Below are positions 20,269 through 29,443 of a stretch of 35,061 nt of DNA, in pieces. The DNA is taken from positions 1 to 35,061 of the forward strand of contig JALSLA010000077.1 in NCBI GenBank assembly GCA_026988515.1, written 5' to 3'. Position 1 is the first letter of the stretch. Each line of letters starts with the position of its first letter. The notes beneath the pieces were generated by a model. That model saw only the letters and a list, made by a program, of their open reading frames with translations. It had not been told where the DNA came from and ran no database searches. A program made the position numbers and the translations under genes. This stretch comes from Helicobacteraceae bacterium (GTDB lineage: Bacteria; Campylobacterota; Campylobacteria; Campylobacterales; Sulfurimonadaceae).

Positions 20269-21132
20269 TTGAAAAATATGGTGATTGCACACTCTCCGGA
20301 TGCTGATGATATTTTCATGTATTACGCCATAAAGTTTGGTTGGATTACAATGAAAGGGGTACAGTTTGATAATCGCGCACTCGATATAGAGACGCTTAAT
20401 GAGGAAGCGTTAAAGGGTACGTATGATATCACCGCTATCAGTTTTGCCTTGTATCCGCATATTAAAGAGGAGTATGCGCTTTTAAAAACTGCCGTCAGTT
20501 TCGGAGAGGGTTACGGTCCCAAGCTGATTAAACGCAAAGGTATGCGACTGAAGCGACACTTTAGTGTAGCATTGAGCGGAAAGTATACGACCAATGCGAT
20601 GCTTTTTCGTATGGCCTATCCCGAAGCGCGCATAACCTATATGAATTTTTTAGAGATTGAAGAAGCAATTGTAACAGGACGCGTTGATGCAGGCGTTTTG
20701 ATTCATGAGAGTATTTTAACATTTCACGACGATCTGGAAGTTGAGCGTGAGATGTGGGATATTTGGCAAGAACTTGCCGGCAGTGATGTGCCGCTGCCGC
20801 TTGGGGGCATGGCATTGCGACGCTCCCTGCCGCTTACCAAAGCCATAGCGTATGAACAGTTGTTAATAGATGCGGTGACCATCGCGCGCGCGCACAAAGA
20901 GCGGCTTTCGTCAATGTTAATGGAGCGGAATTTGGTACGGATTGATGCAGCAACGCTTGAAACCTATTTGGAACTGTATGCCAACGATGACTCTATTGCA
21001 TTGAGTGACATCCAGCTACATGCGATTAACAGACTTTTTGAATTGGGGCATGAGCATGGGTTTTATGACGAATGTATCGATATTAACGATTATCTTATTC
21101 CCAATGAGTATGGTGAGTTAAGGAGAGGCTAA
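20269..21132 (+). CDS. mqnD: MqnD-like 1,4-dihydroxy-6-naphthoate synthase (futalosine menaquinone pathway)
   Basis: IAHSPDADDIFMYYAI N-terminus, GPKLIKRK, DAGVLIHESILTF; TTG start. Confidence 0.82.
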   Translation: MKNMVIAHSPDADDIFMYYAIKFGWITMKGVQFDNRALDIETLNEEALKGTYDITAISFALYPHIKEEYALLKTAVSFGEGYGPKLIKRKGMRLKRHFSVALSGKYTTNAMLFRMAYPEARITYMNFLEIEEAIVTGRVDAGVLIHESILTFHDDLEVEREMWDIWQELAGSDVPLPLGGMALRRSLPLTKAIAYEQLLIDAVTIARAHKERLSSMLMERNLVRIDAATLETYLELYANDDSIALSDIQLHAINRLFELGHEHGFYDECIDINDYLIPNEYGELRRG

Positions 21133-21398
21133 TGGAATCAACACTAATCAGTTTGGGGGTAGAGACCTTTAAAATTGCGTTGGAACTTGCGCTTCCGGGT
21201 CTTTTGGTCGGGATGTTTCTGGGGCTTGCGGTGAGTATTTTTCAGGCTACAACACAGATTAATGAGATGACGCTGAGTTTTATTCCTAAAATTATCGGTG
21301 TCGTCATTGTTATTATCTTAACCATGCCGTGGATGTTGAACAGCATGAATGACTTTGCAACGAAAGTGTTTAACATGATTCCGTCGTTTGTGCAATGA
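21132..21398 (+). CDS. fliQ: flagellar export protein FliQ
   Basis: 88 aa, two TM helices, LLVGMFLGLAVSIFQATTQINEMTLSFIPKI. Confidence 0.96.
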   Translation: MESTLISLGVETFKIALELALPGLLVGMFLGLAVSIFQATTQINEMTLSFIPKIIGVVIVIILTMPWMLNSMNDFATKVFNMIPSFVQ

Positions 21399-22204
21399 GT
21401 GTTTACAAGACTATTGATTTTTCACGATACTCCTCTATTAAGATCGGCCCGACTGTTGATGTTTTTGTCATTGAACAAGGGCATAAACACGATCTTCACG
21501 ACGCGTACCTGATCGGTGGTGCCAACAACCTGCTGCTCTCACCCACACCGCCGCCGCTCATGATGCTCTCAAAACAGTATGATTACATATATATACAAAA
21601 CGGCCGATTAGTTATTGGTGCAGCAACGCCCGGTGGCAAGGTGGTTTCATTTTGTAAACGGCACAATATTGCCAACTTTGAGTTTATGGCGCATCTTCCC
21701 GGTACGGTCGGTGGCATGATCAAGATGAATGCCGGTCTCAAAGAGTGGGAAATCTTTAAGCATCTGTATGCTCTGAAACTTGCGAGCGGCTATTGTCTTA
21801 AAGAAGATATTGTACACGGTTACCGCTACTGTTGTCTGGATTCAGTCGTCTATGAGGCACAGTTTCATATGGAGACGGGTTTTAATGCCAAACATCTGGA
21901 GTTGTTTCGTTCGATGCGGAGCAATCAGCCCAAAGAGTCCAGCGCGGGAAGCTGTTTTAAAAACCCCAAAGGGGATTATGCCGGACGCTTGATCGAGGCC
22001 GTCGGTCTTAAAGGGGTACGTCGTGGGGCAATGGCATTTAGCGAGCTTCATGCTAACTTTTTAGTCAATTTCGGCGGTGGAACATTTGAAGATGCCACCA
22101 GCTTGATCGTGCTGGCACAAGAGCGTGTTCAGGAGAAGTTTGGCATCTGTTTAGAGAGAGAAATTGTTGTCTTAGACAGAAATGAGCATGCTAAAATGAC
22201 GTAA
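21395..22204 (+). CDS. murB: UDP-N-acetylmuramate dehydrogenase (MurB)
   Basis: YSSIKIGP, LPGTVGGMIKMNAG, SAGSCFKNP, LIEAVGLKG, HANFLVNFGGGTFED. Confidence 0.95.
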   Translation: MSVYKTIDFSRYSSIKIGPTVDVFVIEQGHKHDLHDAYLIGGANNLLLSPTPPPLMMLSKQYDYIYIQNGRLVIGAATPGGKVVSFCKRHNIANFEFMAHLPGTVGGMIKMNAGLKEWEIFKHLYALKLASGYCLKEDIVHGYRYCCLDSVVYEAQFHMETGFNAKHLELFRSMRSNQPKESSAGSCFKNPKGDYAGRLIEAVGLKGVRRGAMAFSELHANFLVNFGGGTFEDATSLIVLAQERVQEKFGICLEREIVVLDRNEHAKMT

Positions 22205-22219
22205 AAAATATTTTTTTAC

Positions 22220-22249
22220 TTGACTATTTACGTCACAACTTGCTACAAT
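22220..22249 (+). promoter_or_regulatory. putative sigma70-type promoter TTGACT-N18-TACAAT
   Basis: Upstream of the recombinase-like/ccoG operon. Confidence 0.45.
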
Positions 22250-22290
22250 GACGATGAAATTATAGAAATAAGAGAGGTTTTATCGTTACT

Positions 22291-22947
22291 ATGATTATAA
22301 GCTATATTCGTCCCGACAAACATTTTGACGGTGTCTATGAGCAGTTGAAATACATCAATCTGTATGCGGAACAACAGGCATTGGAGATTGATTATGAGTA
22401 TATTGATCACAAGTCACAAAACAAACCGTTATTGCAACGTGAAGAGTTGGTGACATTTTTGCGTTCTAAAAAATCTGATATTTTGATTATTTATGATGTT
22501 TGGACCTTGAGCAGTCACATTGATGACTTGGTACAGATGTTCAGCTGTCTGTTAAAAAACAACATGACGCTGCATATTGTCAAACCCTCAGTGATTATCA
22601 ATCAGCAAAGCGATATTATGTTAGTGCTGGGACTTATTGATCAGTTACGTCAGAAGCTTCAAGACGAGAGCAAGAAATCCATTGGCAGACCCAAAGGGAG
22701 TCGTTCATCGTCAAAGTTCGATAAATATCAAGAGGATATTCTGAGATTTTTACGTGAAGAGTGGACGGTGAGCGAAATGGCACGTACTCTCAATGTCAGC
22801 CGCAGTTCCTTAAAAGATTATATTGAATCACGTGAATTAAAAGAGGTGGCAACGGCTACCGCATTGCCGCATTGCCCCAAAGAGGCTATTAGTAAAGTTA
22901 TTGGTGCTATTGAGTGTCCAAAAATTCAATCAACAACAGGAGAATAA
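22291..22947 (+). CDS. serine recombinase/invertase-like protein with C-terminal HTH
   Basis: IISYIRPDK..EQLKYINLYAEQQ resembles a resolvase N-terminal domain; IGRPKGSRSSSKFDKYQEDILRFLREEWTVSEMARTLNVSRSSLKDYI HTH. Confidence 0.75.
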   Translation: MIISYIRPDKHFDGVYEQLKYINLYAEQQALEIDYEYIDHKSQNKPLLQREELVTFLRSKKSDILIIYDVWTLSSHIDDLVQMFSCLLKNNMTLHIVKPSVIINQQSDIMLVLGLIDQLRQKLQDESKKSIGRPKGSRSSSKFDKYQEDILRFLREEWTVSEMARTLNVSRSSLKDYIESRELKEVATATALPHCPKEAISKVIGAIECPKIQSTTGE

Positions 22948-22950
22948 CGT

Positions 22951-24387
22951 ATGTCAGATACAGAACATGTCGCAGTGAAAAAAACCCCGTTTCGATACAA
23001 ACGGTACTACTTTTATATTTTTGTTACCATCATGTCTTTGGTGATACCATGGATTACCATAGATGGGAATCACCTCTTCTTATTAAGTTTTGATAAGTTA
23101 AAACTTCATCTTGCTTTTATTCAATTTGATATGCAAGAACTGTATTTGATGCCATTTTTGTTAATGCTGCTTTTTATTACCATTTTTGGTATGACGGTTC
23201 TCGGCGGTCGGGTTTTTTGCGGATGGGTGTGTCCGCAGACGATTTTTCGCGTCATCTATCGGGATCTGATTGAAACAAAGCTGGTTGGATTGCGCAAACG
23301 TATTAAAAACAAGCAGCAAGAGCCTGATATGAGCAAGCTTGAAAACAAGATCAAAAAAGCGATTGCCGTAAGCATCTGGGTTGTGCTCTCGTTTATTGCC
23401 GCATCCAATCTGATGTGGTATTTTGTACCGCCTGAGGACTTTTTTACCTATTTACACAATCCGATGGATCATATGATTTTATTCGGTACCGTTTTGGTAA
23501 CGGTAGCTTTTTTACTTTATGATATTGTCATACTCAAAGAGAACTTCTGTATCTATGTTTGCCCCTATTCGCGTATTCAGTCGGTATTGTATGATGACGA
23601 CACCGTCATGGCTATTTACAATCCGCATCGTGGCGGCGATATTTACGATGAGCATAAACACAAGCAGTTTAGCAAACAAAAAGATCTTTTAGCAGCCAAC
23701 CCCAATGCCGAGTGTACGGCGTGTGAGAGTTGTGTAACCGTCTGTCCGACCCATATTGACATTCGAAAAGGGTTGCAGTTAGAGTGTATTAACTGTTTGG
23801 AGTGTGTCGATGCCTGTGTAACGGTTATGGGTAAACTTGGCAAAGAGAGTCTTATTACATGGTCGAGTGAAAAAGAGATTATTGAGCAAAAAGGGAAGAC
23901 CAACTTTTTTCGACCGAAAATTATTGGTTATATTGCCATACTGGTCATCATCACGGTCATTTTAGGCATGATGGGAACGACCAAAGAGTACATGCTGCTT
24001 AATATTAACAAAGAAGAGGGACGCCTTTACAGTGTCAAGCGTATCAGTGACGATGTGGTTCATGTAGAGAATGCCTATGTCTTTTTGTTGCAAAATACAT
24101 TGAGTGTACCGCATAAATACTATTTTGACGTGATCGCTCCCGAGGGTATGGAAGGTAAAATTAAAATTAAAAAACCATCGGCTCCGTTTACGGCAAATCC
24201 GGCTACGAAAAAGAAAAAGGTCGTCATTTTATACACCGATGAGGTATTGGTAGAGAACGATCGTAAAGATACAATCATTCCGATTACCATTAAAGCGTAT
24301 GCCTTGGATGATAAAGAGAAAGTGGTTGTGTATCGTCAATCAACGTTTGTCTATCCGCGTATTGATATTGTAAAACACGCGCCATAG
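22951..24387 (+). CDS. ccoG: cytochrome c oxidase accessory protein CcoG (RdxA/FixG-like ferredoxin)
   Basis: GRVFCGWVCPQTIFR, CTACESCVTVCPTHIDIRKGLQLECINCLECVDAC. Confidence 0.95.
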   Translation: MSDTEHVAVKKTPFRYKRYYFYIFVTIMSLVIPWITIDGNHLFLLSFDKLKLHLAFIQFDMQELYLMPFLLMLLFITIFGMTVLGGRVFCGWVCPQTIFRVIYRDLIETKLVGLRKRIKNKQQEPDMSKLENKIKKAIAVSIWVVLSFIAASNLMWYFVPPEDFFTYLHNPMDHMILFGTVLVTVAFLLYDIVILKENFCIYVCPYSRIQSVLYDDDTVMAIYNPHRGGDIYDEHKHKQFSKQKDLLAANPNAECTACESCVTVCPTHIDIRKGLQLECINCLECVDACVTVMGKLGKESLITWSSEKEIIEQKGKTNFFRPKIIGYIAILVIITVILGMMGTTKEYMLLNINKEEGRLYSVKRISDDVVHVENAYVFLLQNTLSVPHKYYFDVIAPEGMEGKIKIKKPSAPFTANPATKKKKVVILYTDEVLVENDRKDTIIPITIKAYALDDKEKVVVYRQSTFVYPRIDIVKHAP

Positions 24388-24401
24388 CAAGGGGAAATCA
24401 T

Positions 24402-24421
24402 GCTTTTCCCTTGAGAAAAGC
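24402..24421. terminator. stem-loop GCTTTTC-N6-GAAAAGC downstream of ccoG
   Basis: 7-bp perfect stem between convergent genes; no clear T-tract. Confidence 0.45.
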
Positions 24422-24430
24422 AGTGTACGA

Positions 24431-24442
24431 TTTACATGTAAA
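24431..24442. repeat. TTTACATGTAAA palindrome copy (extended GATTTACATGTAAATC, 24429-24444), between convergent genes
   Basis: Exact 12-mer match. Confidence 0.95.
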
Positions 24443-24451
24443 TCTTCAGAC

Positions 24452-24775
24452 CTAAATGCTCCGATTGGCAAACTGGTTGAGTTTGTCTTTGACATGTTGA
24501 TCGGCCATATCGAAACTCCATTCGGGTTCCCAGACCACCTCTGCTTTGCAGGAAGCGGCGTTTGTATGCTTCATGACGGCCTCTTCAACCCACTGTATCA
24601 TCATCTGATGCAAGGGGCAGGCACGTGTTGAGAGTGTCATGGTGACATGAACATTATTCTCATCATCAATGACAGCGTCGTAAATAAGCCCCATCTCCAC
24701 CAAATTAAAACCGACTTCCGGGTCAATGACCGTACTAATGGCCTGAAAGACCTCTTCTTTGGTAACGTTATTCAT
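24452..24775 (-). CDS. DUF59/MIP18 family metal-sulfur cluster assembly protein
   Basis: VIDPEVGFNLVEMGLIYDAVID...VTMTLSTRACPLHQMM motif of the DUF59 family. Confidence 0.9.
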   Translation of the reverse strand: MNNVTKEEVFQAISTVIDPEVGFNLVEMGLIYDAVIDDENNVHVTMTLSTRACPLHQMMIQWVEEAVMKHTNAASCKAEVVWEPEWSFDMADQHVKDKLNQFANRSI

Positions 24776-24776
24776 G

Positions 24777-26018
24777 TTAAAGTACTTCCTTTCCGTAGTG
24801 CATCATGGTATAAACGGCGTAGAGCAAAAAAGAGCCGCCGACAACCAGTACGGAGACTCCGCCGTAGAACAGCGTATTGGAGTGTACCAGTAAAGCGATG
24901 CCGACACTGCCCGTACCGATAGCGGTACAATACATTTGCATGGTGGCTTCGCGTAGCGGAACCATCTCGTGTAACATGGGAACATCTTGTTTGCCGACAA
25001 GCGGTGCATAGCGTTCGAACCAGACTAAAAAAGGGATGATCTTATACAGATGCGATGTAATGAGAAACCCGACAAAGCCTACGGTCACAAACCATCCGCC
25101 ACTCATCAGAAAACGCTCGCCGCCACCAAGCAGATAAATGCTGAACAACAGCAGTGAGAGCGCGAGTGACATAAAAGCAATAGCGAGTGATTTTGCCCAA
25201 ATATCATTTTCTTTGCGTGCCCGTTTGCGTTCAATCAGGTAAATTTGGTAACCGTAGCTCACGACTGAGGCAAAAACGGCTACTATACCGGCATAAGAAA
25301 GCAGGAGCAATGAGAGCAGTGAGCCGACAATGATGATACTGACACCGCCGACCATGAGGCGGTATGCCCACAATATCGGCTGATCATTAAAACCGTGCGA
25401 GAGTCCGAACATCGGCAACAGTATCATGGAGAGCCCCATAATAGTCAGCAAGACATAGCCTCCGAACACGGCATATACATGTGCTTGAAGCCATGGCTGC
25501 GGATCAATCTCAAGAACACCGCCAAAAGAGAGCGCCATTATAAATCCGCTAAGAATACCCACAAGTAAAAAAATATTACTCGCTTTGATGCTGCTGATGA
25601 CTACAGAACGTCGTTCTCCTCGGCGCAAGGTTGCAAAGAGATCCGCAGCAAAAACAACCATACTCAACAGTACCAACAGGCCGCCGTACGGCAACAGCAC
25701 CGGAAGTGTGAAAAAACCTGTGACCATGATAAGGGTGCCCAAAGTGAGTAGCGGCCAGATAATATAGAAAAAATCGACGGCGGCATGTCCTACTTCGATA
25801 ACTACCGGAACGAGCTGTGCCATAGCTCCGAAAATTGTCATCATCACAAACCCCAGTAAAAAGAGGTGCATCCAACCCACCGTTGTCAGCTGAGAGAATG
25901 TTGCCGTACTTTCAAACGAAAACAGCAACAGCATACTCAGACCGTAACATAAAACTCCTATAAGAAAAAAAGGGGCAATAAGACGAAACGGCGGAGCGAA
26001 ATCACGGGTAATATTCAT
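24777..26018 (-). CDS. polytopic (about 12 TM) membrane protein, heme-copper oxidase subunit I-like or NnrS-like
   Basis: Conserved-looking His in TM segments (GWMHLFLLGFVMM, QAHVYAVFGGYVLLTIMG, GLSHGF, HLYKIIPFLVWFERY); family assignment tentative. Confidence 0.6.
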   Translation of the reverse strand: MNITRDFAPPFRLIAPFFLIGVLCYGLSMLLLFSFESTATFSQLTTVGWMHLFLLGFVMMTIFGAMAQLVPVVIEVGHAAVDFFYIIWPLLTLGTLIMVTGFFTLPVLLPYGGLLVLLSMVVFAADLFATLRRGERRSVVISSIKASNIFLLVGILSGFIMALSFGGVLEIDPQPWLQAHVYAVFGGYVLLTIMGLSMILLPMFGLSHGFNDQPILWAYRLMVGGVSIIIVGSLLSLLLLSYAGIVAVFASVVSYGYQIYLIERKRARKENDIWAKSLAIAFMSLALSLLLFSIYLLGGGERFLMSGGWFVTVGFVGFLITSHLYKIIPFLVWFERYAPLVGKQDVPMLHEMVPLREATMQMYCTAIGTGSVGIALLVHSNTLFYGGVSVLVVGGSFLLYAVYTMMHYGKEVL

Positions 26019-26020
26019 TG

Positions 26021-26362
26021 CTAATGGCAGCTGGTATCGCTAAGATCAGCTTTACTGCTTGCTCCCTCAATGTAGCTAAAAACTATTTTTACCTTGCCCT
26101 CTTCAATATCGTGAATCTCATACGAAAAGTTCTCCCCGATTTTAGAGAAAAGACCTCCGGGCGCTTTGTGATTAATCATAACCAGTTTTTTGTTGCTGCC
26201 GTCAAGCAACTTTAGCCCTGCCATAGCATTCACCATGGGTTCAGGCGGTCCGGTCATTGAAGAGTCGAATTGGTAGAAAGTTGTATTACCGTCTTGGTAG
26301 GTGTAAAAATCAACGGTTGCTCCGGCTACATCGATTTTCTGTGCATTCTCAGGTAAATTCAT
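26021..26362 (-). CDS. DUF2249-like small protein
   Basis: GPPEPMVNAMAGLKLLDGSNKKLVMINHKAPGGLFSKIGENFSYEI pattern; AAGGAG Shine-Dalgarno before MNLPENAQ. Confidence 0.6.
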   Translation of the reverse strand: MNLPENAQKIDVAGATVDFYTYQDGNTTFYQFDSSMTGPPEPMVNAMAGLKLLDGSNKKLVMINHKAPGGLFSKIGENFSYEIHDIEEGKVKIVFSYIEGASSKADLSDTSCH

Positions 26363-26458
26363 CGAGACATCTCCTTGGCATTCATCTGTAAAAGTGTACA
26401 CCAATACCTAAGACCAATTAATTGATATGTATCAACAAAAGTGCGTAAATAACAGGAT

Positions 26459-27613
26459 TTAAATGGTTTCAATACGTAATAATTTGGTTTTTCCTACCAT
26501 AAGATCGATACTCATGACAATCCGCTTGAAAACGCTCTCTTGGCGGTACTGTAAATTATGTTTTTGACAGATCTCTTTGGTGATGGGTTGCATTCTCTGG
26601 TAAAAACTCTGCGGCATGTTGGGAAAGAGATGGTGCTCAATCTGGTAATTTAAAAATCCGTGTAAAAAATCGATAAAATCCGAACCGGTATGGTAGTTGA
26701 CACTTCCCATAATTTGACGCAGATAAAACTCTCCTTGGCTTTGGTGCGGTTCGCTGAACATGTAAATGTCTTCTGCAGAGTGGTTGGGAACAATCACTAA
26801 AAAAGAGTGCAGGTTGGCAAAAAATTCAGCAAGCAGAAAAATGATGAGCGTTCCTGTGACTGCGCTCCAGCCAAAAGGTAAAAACAGTAGCGGAATGAGA
26901 ATAAATTTAATGAAGGCATACGGCAACATATAGCTTTTCCAAAGTTCAAAACCGTTTTTGGTAAACGGGTTGTATTCATACGAACGTACTTCGGGCTCTT
27001 TACGTTTACGACGCTCTTTATTTTCTAAAATCAGCAGGGTGTTGGGTGCGTAGTAGGTAAATTTCCAGGTTCCGGCAAAAGCGTAAATAATAATATAACG
27101 CAGCCACATCGGCGTGTTGGACTGAATGAGCCACTGCAGATTTTTTTCGACATTATCCGGATCCTCATGTTCGCCGAGATGGTAGTGGTGCATAATATTG
27201 TGTTCATACTCCCATGCTTCGGGTTTTATCCAGTCCAACCAGTGCCAATAGCGCCGCCATCCCCGTGCATAACCGGCTTTGGTGTAGTGGTAGGGAATGC
27301 CGGGAACTTTGTCATAGGCACCGTGTAAAATAGGATGGGTTACGTTGGCCCAGCGTGAAACGTTCCCAATACCCAGCAACAGTGCCGCTACCAGTGCCGT
27401 TACCCAAAATGCCAAACCGCTCAGGCCAAAATAGGCAATGACAACAGTGAGAATAAATCCCGATGCGGTGCACATTCTGCCCCAACGTTCCAACTTTAAA
27501 AGATGCTGGTAGTCTTCCCAGGTCGGGTCGCCAATGGTTGCTTTAATGGTTTCAATATCGCGTTGAAGCTGCTCTTTGTCGATGTCGTGGTAGGGTGTGT
27601 AAGATTGTTGCAC
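26459..27613 (-). CDS. membrane fatty acid desaturase family protein
   Basis: His boxes HPILHG, HNIMHHYHLGEHED and QIEHHLFP with TM segments. Confidence 0.9.
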   Translation of the reverse strand: MQQSYTPYHDIDKEQLQRDIETIKATIGDPTWEDYQHLLKLERWGRMCTASGFILTVVIAYFGLSGLAFWVTALVAALLLGIGNVSRWANVTHPILHGAYDKVPGIPYHYTKAGYARGWRRYWHWLDWIKPEAWEYEHNIMHHYHLGEHEDPDNVEKNLQWLIQSNTPMWLRYIIIYAFAGTWKFTYYAPNTLLILENKERRKRKEPEVRSYEYNPFTKNGFELWKSYMLPYAFIKFILIPLLFLPFGWSAVTGTLIIFLLAEFFANLHSFLVIVPNHSAEDIYMFSEPHQSQGEFYLRQIMGSVNYHTGSDFIDFLHGFLNYQIEHHLFPNMPQSFYQRMQPITKEICQKHNLQYRQESVFKRIVMSIDLMVGKTKLLRIETI

Positions 27614-27678
27614 GCTAAAAGCCCTTTATCTATAGAAAATGGTGAAATAAAAACGGAATTGTATAGTAAAAAAACTTG

Positions 27679-27690
27679 TTTACATGTAAA
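27679..27690. repeat. TTTACATGTAAA palindrome copy abutting the kinase/phosphatase stop codon
   Basis: Exact 12-mer match. Confidence 0.95.
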
Positions 27691-29328
27691 TTACGAAATA
27701 AGCATCATCAGTAAAATACCGTTAAGTCCTAAAAGAAGAAAAAATGCCGTTTTGTAAAATTTTAACGGGTCACGTTCAAGCAACGGGGCATCTTTTTTGT
27801 AAAACGGTTTGACGTTTTCGGGTGATTTTAACTCGTAAAAAAACTCCGAATAGTGCTGATAGCGGTTGTTCGGATCGACAGCGATTGTACGTAAAATAAT
27901 AGCGTCAAACCAGTCGGGAATATTTTTGTTGTAGTGACTCGGCGGCTTGGGTGTTTTAAACGTAGGGGTCTGAAACGGCTCAATCTCTCCATAAGGAAAC
28001 TTTCCGGTGAGTGCCCAATAGAGGGTTACGCCGATGGAAAACAGTTCGGTCGATTCATTAATATTGCCGCCGCTAAAGCGCTCCGGTGCCAGATAGCTCG
28101 GTGTTCCGGCACGGCTGTCGGTGGAGAAAATTTCGACTATGGAGCCGAAGTCCACCATTTTAAAGACGGTTCCTGCCGAATCTGCTTCACGATAGACAAT
28201 GATGTTTTCGGGCTTAATATCACCATGCACCAATCCTAAATGCAGGAGGTGGGCTTCGGCTTTATGCAGAAATTTTGCCAGTGCAATGGCGTTATCGACG
28301 GAGAGATGTTTGTCGCCCAAAAATTCAATCAGGTTATTCCCTTCAATCAATTCCATAAGGTAGTAGCGTACGGTACGTTTTTGCGGTACCCATGCTTTTC
28401 CGAAGGAGCGGTGGTTGATCTGTTTGGCATACCATGCTTCGCGGACGAACTCGTCCAGATCATGTGCATCATCGGCGCTCATTGGAAACTTCATGACCAG
28501 CATGGTCTCTTTTTTACGGACTTTCCAGATACGTTCATGCTGCATCATCGGTTCAATCAGCTCGTAGCCGTCGATGAGGTCTCCTTTTTTCGGCGATTCG
28601 GGAATGGGGAGATTAAGATTTTTGAGTGCACATATTTGACTGAGACTTTCAACGGTAAAGATCTGCATGGAGGCGTCGTCGCGCTCATGATCTTTATGGC
28701 CTTTGGTAATGGCATTGACAATGAGTTTGGCGCTGAGTCCTTTGCAGAGCTGTTCATGCAGTGTCGAGGTGTCGGTAAGGTTATAGACTCCGTCACTGCA
28801 AAGAACGAGACGATCACCGACGGCTATGGTAGTGACGGTAACGGCAGGGTCAATATTTTCACTCAAACCGCAGGCTTGCGTGAGGACGTGACTCATATCT
28901 TCTTCATCCATAACATGATCATCGCTCAACAGTTCCAGTGTGTCGTGATGCTGCAGATAGATATGTGAATCGCCCAAATTGAGTGTGTAGAGCTGATCGC
29001 CTTCAATCACGGCGACACAAAGCGTTGTCAGCAGCTCAATCTGCTCATACTGTGTCATGGACTCTTTAAAAAGAATGCGGTTAATGTGTTTGGTAAACGA
29101 GATAAGCGTCTGCTCAATGGTCCAGTTTGTCGGACGCGTTTTAAACTGGTCAATGAAAAACTTTACCGTCTGGCGCGCTGCGGCACCGCCACGTTTGGCA
29201 CTGCCGACACCGTCACACAGTACGGCGATGAGCAGCTCGTTGTCAATCAGCTCATACGCGCAGGCATCATCACCCTTGACATCGGCGGCTTTGGGAAGAA
29301 TAAATTCAGAAGCACGAACTTTTAGCAT
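27691..29328 (-). CDS. bifunctional PP2C-type phosphatase / Ser-Thr protein kinase with C-terminal TM
   Basis: PP2C motif LCDGVGSAKRGGAAA; kinase motifs GLVHGDIKPENIIVYR and MVDFGSI; C-terminal hydrophobic helix. Confidence 0.93.
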   Translation of the reverse strand: MLKVRASEFILPKAADVKGDDACAYELIDNELLIAVLCDGVGSAKRGGAAARQTVKFFIDQFKTRPTNWTIEQTLISFTKHINRILFKESMTQYEQIELLTTLCVAVIEGDQLYTLNLGDSHIYLQHHDTLELLSDDHVMDEEDMSHVLTQACGLSENIDPAVTVTTIAVGDRLVLCSDGVYNLTDTSTLHEQLCKGLSAKLIVNAITKGHKDHERDDASMQIFTVESLSQICALKNLNLPIPESPKKGDLIDGYELIEPMMQHERIWKVRKKETMLVMKFPMSADDAHDLDEFVREAWYAKQINHRSFGKAWVPQKRTVRYYLMELIEGNNLIEFLGDKHLSVDNAIALAKFLHKAEAHLLHLGLVHGDIKPENIIVYREADSAGTVFKMVDFGSIVEIFSTDSRAGTPSYLAPERFSGGNINESTELFSIGVTLYWALTGKFPYGEIEPFQTPTFKTPKPPSHYNKNIPDWFDAIILRTIAVDPNNRYQHYSEFFYELKSPENVKPFYKKDAPLLERDPLKFYKTAFFLLLGLNGILLMMLIS

Positions 29329-29343
29329 CTGCTACCCTTTTGT

Positions 29344-29355
29344 GTTACATGTAAA
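29344..29355. repeat. near-exact palindrome copy gTTACATGTAAA, 16 bp upstream of the kinase/phosphatase start
   Basis: 11/12 match. Confidence 0.8.
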
Positions 29356-29443
29356 TTGCCCTATTGTAGCAAAAGGAGACGATGTTTGCATCAAATAGTG
29401 GTGAAAAAGTAGACAAAATTACTTTGAGGGAGTATGATTGCAG

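Noticed and set aside
20883-20894. GCGCGCGCGC run in mqnD
   Set aside because: Short dinucleotide stretch encoding Ala-Arg-Ala in frame; no evidence of phase variation.
28240-28968. 242-aa plus-strand ORF
   Set aside because: Entirely antisense to the kinase/phosphatase gene; Phe/Gly-rich composition typical of an antisense frame.
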